A stretch of DNA of 64,000 nt from NCBI RefSeq assembly GCF_028389875.1, contig NW_026907680.1, forward strand, positions 62,001 to 126,000. Direction: 5' to 3'. Position numbers and translations under genes: made by a program. This stretch comes from Rhea pennata (taxonomy: Eukaryota; Chordata; Aves; Rheiformes; Rheidae). Positions within the stretch are counted from its first letter, which is position 1. Every line of letters starts with the position of its first letter. Of this stretch, positions 59,301 to 64,000 are shown one piece after another. A model generated the notes under the pieces. It saw only the letters and a list, made by a program, of their open reading frames with translations. It ran no database searches and was not told where the DNA came from.

Positions 59301-62300
59301 CTCAGCCTCTGCTCTGACCCTTCCCTGTCAGTGCTCTTTTACCCTGAAGGGAAGCCCAGCAAGGCTGAACATCCCTTTCCTGTTTGAACCAAGCATCTGA
59401 ATAATCACACCGCTGAACAGAATCTCTCCATCTGCTATAGCAGAAAGGCCCAGCAGTTCCACGGCCACTAGAGCGAGGGCCCCAGAGGCTCTGCTGGGAG
59501 ACGTTAATGGAGAGTGAAGGAGTCATGAGAGATGCACTGCAGAAGTGGAGCACAAGCAGCGCCTTTGACAGCAAAGCCCGGGGACAGTCACGCAGGGCCC
59601 AGAGGAACCCATGGGAAGGGCTCTTGTCCAGCCAGCGCCCACACCACGATGCTTTGGCAGAAAGCAAGCTGGCAAAAGAAGGACCTCCATCAGAAGCACC
59701 TACCTCTCTTGAATTCTGATAGCCAATCTCAGGCCCGCCAGCTCCCGCTCTGGCCTCTGGCAGCTGCTTCCTCCAGCCCACTAAATCCTCCTTTGCAGAG
59801 CTAGGCTGAATTGCTGGCAGCATGCTGCAAATACACACCGTGGGGAAGTGTGACACAGAGACTCTCCACCACCCAAACACCCAGGGCTGCACAGCGTGCC
59901 CGAGGGAAAGCTCTGGGTGCCCACAGTAGGACTTTTTCTCCAGGCACCAAGGAGAGCAGCAGGGTCAGCTCCAAGGACAGGCTCCAGCACACACCATTAC
60001 CCACTGTCCTGAGCACTCCAGTAGCCTCTGCTGTGTGGCCCCCAAGGACAAGCTTTCTTGGAAGCTTCAGAAAGGGAACCGGGAATAACTGCTCTGTCCC
60101 TTGCAGTCCTTCCGTCTTCAGGCACTCATGTCCCTCCTTCCCATCCTCTTCAAAGTGCCCAAACAACTCGTCCTTGCCTCTAAGGGCTGCCTGAGCCATG
60201 GCCACACCCTCTCGAGCCTGCTGCTCGCCACCCCTGACTGCTGCCTGGAAATGACCCTCCTTCCTCCTTGCTGCTGGCAGTCAAAGGAAGGGCATTGCCC
60301 AAGGGGAAACCCCACAGCTTTGGGGAGATATTCACCCAAGGCATCCTCCCCTCCAGCAGCATTCCCTGCACACCCCTCTTGCACCTCGCACCAGTTGAGC
60401 TTTTCCACTTAGCTCCTCACAAGGCCTGACAAGGGCATGCAGACTCTTCCTCAGCCTCCAAAATTGCCCTGAGACACCCAGCCCTGCTCTCCACAGATGA
60501 GCAGCATTCTCCTTACTTTCATCTATGGGCTAGGGGAAAAGGCCCTCCTCTTCCCAAAGGACCAATTACATTGAGTTGCCCAAAGGTCTGGAAGCTGGAA
60601 GCAGAGGCAGCGGGGGCAGAAAGCCAAGAGCAGGCTCTGCCAGGCACTTGCTCTTGTCTGCCCAACCAGCAACGGAGGCCTAGTCCTCGTGGCAGAGCTT
60701 AAAAGGCATTCAGAGCTCCTCAGGACCTTGTGTCCAAGGGAAACATCACCCTCCAAGACACACAAGGCTACAGGGTCACCCTCCGCCATTCCCCCAAGTG
60801 TCTCACCTGCCTCGAGGCTCTTCCTCCACCGTGCCTTCCTCCACATTGGTAGCCACCACTTTGGATTCAGGCTGCCTCTCTCGCTGGAGGAGGCGCTGGC
60901 CAGATACATGCTCTGCAATCAGAAGGGAAGAAAACACACAGTCAAGCCAAAGGCTGTGCTTTGGGAATGTGTAGGAGAAACACAGAAGGCAAGGGCAGAA
61001 CAAATTGCTTTGAAGGTGGAAGGAAGTCTTGGCACAAGTGAGCAGATTGTCGACTCCCCATCAGGGCTGAGCTGCCTTGCCTCTAGTGCCTCATGCTAGG
61101 CGAGCCACGGTGCTGCAGCCTTGGCTCCAATGCCCTGCCAAGGACCAACAAAAGAGAAGGTGCAAAGCCCAGCCAGGCATCAGCCACTCCATTACCTTCC
61201 TTGCTGCTGGCAACATCTAGTCCCTTCTCCTCTTCCCACGTGGGCTTCACAGCTCCCACAGACGGTCTTGGAGGGGCACTCTCAAGCACATACCTGTAAA
61301 CCAGAAAGACACCACTCGCAAGGAAGGGCCCCGCATTTCCTTTGCTGCTTCTGTGAATTCTGGGCACACAGACACATGGCCCAGCTGCTAGGAAGAGCAG
61401 CCTTTCCCAAAGGGGGAATATGCAGGACAGGTCTCATCTCCTGCAGGACTCCCTCAGGAAGTGCAGGGACCCAGCATGCCTGCCTGCAGGCCCACAAGCT
61501 TCCTCCTCACACTGCTCCAGGCCTTCCCTCTACCCCTGGGGAGAGAGCTCCTTCTCAGCTTTCCAAAGCAAACCCTCCAGGTCAACACTGCAGCCTGTCT
61601 GACAGCTCCTGAGCAGGCTCCTGTGCAGGCACATCAGACAAGGCCCCTTTCCTCCAGCTTTCCACCCTCTTAGGAAATTCTAATCTAGACCTCCACAGCC
61701 CTTGCAATCCCTCCCAAGCTCAGGGCAGAGCATCTGCAAAGAACAGCCTCCATTCCTGGGCCCCTAGTGGAACAAAGGCCTTCACAAGGTGGGAGCCAGC
61801 ACAGAGCTCAGCAGAACCCCCACACAGAGCCCAAACAAAGCCAGGGCATGGCTGCAGCACACGGGGATCCAACTCCTCGGAAGACTTGCTCTGCAAGCAC
61901 ATTCTGAGCAGCCTTCACTAGCTCTGGCAACACACCTCGACCAAACCTGCAGTGAGGAGCTGCTCTTTGGGTGAGCCCGGAACTCAGGTGGAAAGGAGCA
62001 AACCAAAGTACTCACGTTGGAAAGACAATGAGAGAGCCAGAATGGATCAGGGAAGCCGCTGTTTGGGTGCTTGCGAGAACTGAATGCCTCATCTCTGGCA
62101 TCTGCAAAGGGCAGAGACATGGGTGAGATGCTACGAAGAAAAGGACCTTGCTGCCCACAAGGGCAGACCATGTTTCCACTAATCAGAGAAGAAGCTGCCA
62201 CTCAGAAAGAGGGAAACACCCCTCGCTCTTGCTCACAGCCACCCCCACCTCCATTCTACAGACCAGCAGGTGCGGAATAATACAGGCAGATGGCCAGAAA

Positions 62301-63955
62301 CACTGGCAGGCTTCTGTCAAGGGCAAGAGCCAAGAGGCTGATGCAGGAGAGCAGTTGTTGCCTAGTGGAGAAGTCAAGGGAGGCAAGCAGAGGTCTTCTG
62401 CACCAGAAAGCCCAGGCTGAATGACACGGCTGCACTGGAGACCTGGGCAAAGGCCCTGGCTTGCAATGACTTTGTCTGTGACAAACCCCGAGAGTCTTCT
62501 GCAACTTGAGGAGCAGCTGTTGGACGCACTGCCCCACAATCCCAAACATGGCCAGAGGAGGCCTGGAGACAAATGGGATCCTAACACAAAGACCCCAAGG
62601 AAAGGCTGACTTTCTGGAAGACTTCTGGAGGAAGCCTAGCAGGAAAGAACTCCCAGGACCCAGCAGTGGGGGGAAAGCGGTTGCTTTGGACTTGGCCAGG
62701 CTTGCAAAGGGGTGAGAAGGAGAGCTGTGGAAAAAGGCAGACTTACATCCAGAAGAGCTTTGAGCAGCTGTGGGGAGGCATTCAGCCTGCACAGAAAGCC
62801 TCTGTAAAACCACATTGTCACCTCTTTGCCTTCAATGAGAAGCACGCCAATGCCCTTGAAAAGAAGGGCCACGTTCTTCCCATTGGCCAGGCAGCAAGAC
62901 AGAAGGTACACGGTCTCCTCCACGCAGGCCGCCACTGTTTTCCAAGGCACGGAGATGGCCACGGCTACGTGAGGATACTTCAGGGTCTCAGCTTTCCTGC
63001 GCCCTAGGCAACAAGCAAAGAGCAGCACAGTCACGGACGGAGCCCTTCAGCAGGCTCCCACACAGTGCTGGGCGCCTGAAGGTCTTGCGGCAGCACGGAG
63101 CTGCAGAGCTCTCTGCTTTAACCCCCACAAAAGCCCCCACAGGAGGCTCCTGTCAGCCCTCCCTGGCCCAAATTCAAAGCACTCTGCAGCCTCCTCGGAC
63201 AAGGCTACCGCAGGGCTTCCTTCCCTGCACAGACACCAAGAGCGAGCCCTGACCATCTCCTGGGAGCGGGAGGCAGGAGGGCAGGCCAAGCAGAGCAGCA
63301 AGGGGGCCAGCTGCCGGCAGAAGGCAGTGCACAGAGGAATGGTGCCGGCACTCAGGCCATGCCAGCTTTGACGAGCCTTAGCTGTGCCATGTCACGCTGG
63401 CTCCAAAGGAGGAGGAAAACACATGGGCTGCACAACAGCCTTCCACGCTGCCTCTTAATCCATCGGTGTTAGGAAGCAATAGGAAGGACTTGTCCTTTTG
63501 AGCAGACGGCTGCTGTGGCATCAACGGGGAACAACAGTGGCAACTACACGGCACTGGAAGCAGCAGCCACAAAAGCCCCACTATGGAGCCACGCGTTCGA
63601 GCCAGTGCAAGAGAGAGACACACCGAGAGACTCTCGTTGGATTCTGCATTATAATGTTGTGACAATCAAAACACCCTGAAGCTCTGCTCAGCACCCGGGG
63701 CAGCAAGTCTCAATTTCTAACAGCCCCTGGGAAACAGCAAAGAGCCACAGCCCCGCGATGTCCCCAGGGGAAGCCGAGGTTTCAGTCTGCCTTCTTACCA
63801 GCAACAGAGGCCTCCTCATGGCTGAGGCCATGAAGATCCACAAGGTTGCTTGAGAGGCGAAATGCGGGTCTCTGAACAGTCAGAGGACTTTTCTTGCCAG
63901 CAACGACTTGTTTTGTAGCAACACTGAAGGTGCCAAGGGGAATAATTCTCACATC
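52479..63955 (-). CDS. CCDC81-like modular gene, 5' end beyond window
   Basis: Proposed chain on the minus strand: HU1 63955-63799, HU2 63003-62747, D 62101-62016, E 61293-61196, F 60912-60807, B 59824-59704, C, D 58908-58823, B 58160-58037, C, D 57304-57219, B 56576-56450, C, D 55637-55552, B 54889-54766, C, Ser/Gly exon 53318-52479. The HU1, HU2, D, E, F, B and Ser/Gly phases are mutually compatible; C boundaries are not resolved. CCDC81 has a bacterial-HU-like DNA-binding fold followed by a coiled coil and is centrosome/cilium associated. The later modules could instead belong to decayed neighbouring copies. Confidence 0.5.
54014..54339 (-). CDS. candidate exon of unknown family
   Basis: 326 bp between a pyrimidine-rich acceptor ending ggtggcag and a gggcag|gtatgt donor. 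Reads AVVRQGAPGQVRARGLVIAK, then GVVLQVQEGAENLAEE, YQLGEDKQVTLKVYFSCLEE. It vaguely resembles cystatin-like latexin/RARRES1 segments, but I cannot claim homology. The plus strand is also open after an acceptor-like tcttctcccag (LVLDDLLNTGLFFSQILSTL). Its start phase does not fit block C upstream. Confidence 0.3.
54478..54657 (-). other. array 3 block C, fourth
   Basis: Open: AFKGTAWALVLQYSSCCCAL, AMVVLGFSVRDHGEFLLSC, VIIEMLG. The FKG start echoes FKGIGVLL of the authentic HU2 exon. Confidence 0.4.
54766..54889 (-). CDS. array 3, module exon B (fourth)
   Basis: 124 bp, tttgcag acceptor and gtaggt donor, reading MFSTTPECFAKRPAPGAW then ARVRAVWAVNESAPKARQ. Confidence 0.5.
55552..55637 (-). CDS. 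array 3, module exon D (fourth)
   Basis: 86 bp, reading MLEMRDSILAATKALDVQ then RRHMFPT, canonical splice sites. Confidence 0.6.
56139..56318 (-). other. array 3 block C, third
   Basis: Reads AFTGTACAPGLQYSSCCCAL, EHTSRGTGVPVLVASELQSL, SAIEN. Just before the VIIEMLG part it loses the consensus frame, so this copy is probably damaged. Confidence 0.35.
56450..56576 (-). CDS. array 3, module exon B (third)
   Basis: 127 bp, open: PVPVTLECFAQSAAAAGRKK then RREARALAACPLSEGRQRSG. Intact partner of the frameshifted 32637-32759. Confidence 0.5.
57219..57304 (-). CDS. array 3, module exon D (third)
   Basis: 86 bp, reading MKIHRDSILTATKAAPIV then PNMFLR. Donor aag|gtgagt. Confidence 0.6.
57730..57908 (-). 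other. array 3 block C, second
   Basis: AFKGIGGECSFGMHTVLHLA then LLLVALEVLGLSVIESKELL and VIIQML, open from a ttcttttccag acceptor at about 58006 in phase 0. Nearly identical to array 2 at 30507-30688. Confidence 0.45.
58037..58160 (-). CDS. array 3, module exon B (second)
   Basis: 124 bp, reading PPLGTPECSAQKAVPGRRKP then NEVDENARA. Confidence 0.5.
58823..58908 (-). CDS. array 3, module exon D (second)
   Basis: 86 bp, reading MLEMRDSVLKASQRSETEAP then LPSIFPT. Confidence 0.6.
59390..59572 (-). other. array 3 block C, first
   Basis: Contains ALALVAVELLGLSAIADGEI and LFSGVIIQMLG in one frame. The 5' part is in a different frame, so this copy may be broken or differently spliced. Confidence 0.35.
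59704..59824 (-). CDS. array 3, module exon B (first)
   Basis: 121 bp, reading MLPAIQPSSAKEDLVGWRKQ then PEIGYQNSRE. Joins exon F in phase (F ends with two bases, B supplies one). Confidence 0.5.
60807..60912 (-). CDS. CCDC81-like gene, exon F
   Basis: 106 bp, acceptor ctgattgcag, donor cag|gtgaga. Reads HVSGQRLLQRERQPESKVVA then NVEEGTVEEEPRG: charged, linker or coiled-coil-like. Confidence 0.6.
61196..61293 (-). CDS. CCDC81-like gene, exon E
   Basis: 98 bp, acceptor gtttacag, donor gaag|gtaatg. Reads YVLESAPPRPSVGAVKPTWE then EEKGLDVASSKE. Phase compatible with D upstream and F downstream. Confidence 0.6.
62016..62101 (-). CDS. CCDC81-like gene, exon D (first)
   Basis: 86 bp, reading MPEMRHSVLASTQTAASLIH then SGSLIVFPT. 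Follows HU2 in phase 0 and corresponds to the post-HU segment of CCDC81, where a similar SVL..REAL...P..VL.FPR pattern is found. Confidence 0.7.
62747..63003 (-). CDS. CCDC81-like gene, second HU-domain exon
   Basis: 257 bp, acceptor ttgcctag, donor ggat|gtaagt. Reads RRKAETLKYPHVAVAISVPW, CVEETVYLLSCCLANGKN, ALLFKGIGVLLIEGKEVTMW and FYRGFLCRL. The FKGIGVL..I..KV.M.FY..FLC signature is diagnostic for the CCDC81 HU domain as I recall it. Confidence 0.85.
63799..63955 (-). CDS. CCDC81-like gene, first HU-domain exon
   Basis: 157 bp, acceptor gctgcag, donor gctg|gtaaga. Reads DVRIIPLGTFSVATKQVV, AGKKSPLTVQRPAFRLSSN and LVDLHGLSHEEASVAG. The P.FGTF...Q........QRP.F.....LV..HGL pattern matches the first HU unit of CCDC81. 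Upstream exons lie outside the window. Confidence 0.85.
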
Positions 63956-64000
63956 CTGCAGCCAGAGAAGTAGAGAGAAGCCTTAGAAGCATGGGAGACA

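Overview
This is eukaryotic, almost certainly bird, nuclear DNA. The evidence is a spliced vertebrate gene (TMEM209) with canonical GT/AG introns, at least seven CR1-type retrotransposon 3' ends with their ATTCTGTGAT-like termini, and GC-rich promoter islands. There is no bacterial-style operon, CRISPR array or phage. Many long open frames are GC-rich or repeat artefacts; the reliable coding signal is in short exons with conserved length, phase and splice sites.

Layout. (1) 1-12890, minus: a complete TMEM209 gene in 14 coding exons (560 residues), with a CpG island and a tandemly duplicated promoter at 13.3-14.6 kb. (2) 15.0-19.1 kb, minus: a truncated CCDC81-like exon array (array 1). (3) 20.2-28.3 kb: block U1, carrying a two-exon CARD gene on the minus strand (frameshifted). 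(4) 28.8-29.5 kb: the 3' tail of another array. (5) 29.7-33.9 kb, plus: CCDC81-like array 2, interrupted by an LTR-like insert and ending in a Ser/Gly-rich exon. (6) 34.05-38.39 kb: block U2, an inverted copy of U1 with an open CARD gene. (7) 38.39-46.44 kb: an inverted, roughly 8-kb copy of the 3' half of TMEM209 (exons 8-14). (8) 46.9-47.4 kb: an LTR-like element. (9) 47.45-50.6 kb: block U3, a partial third U copy without the CARD exons. (10) 51.4-64 kb, minus: CCDC81-like array 3. It includes recognisable HU-domain exons and runs off the right end of the window.

Three families therefore dominate, all amplified by inverted and nested segmental duplication: TMEM209 (nuclear-envelope membrane protein), a CARD protein resembling the ASC/PYCARD or NLRP1/CARD8 CARD, and a CCDC81-type HU/coiled-coil gene. 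In the CCDC81-type gene an internal three-exon module (B-C-D) has been copied repeatedly with exon phases preserved. A CR1 insertion present in U2 and U3 but absent from U1 orders the U duplications. The most interesting items are the PYCARD-like CARD gene, because ASC is generally reported missing in chicken, and the modular CCDC81-like gene with its Ser/Gly repeat exon. All gene identities come from recalled family sequences, not from a database search.
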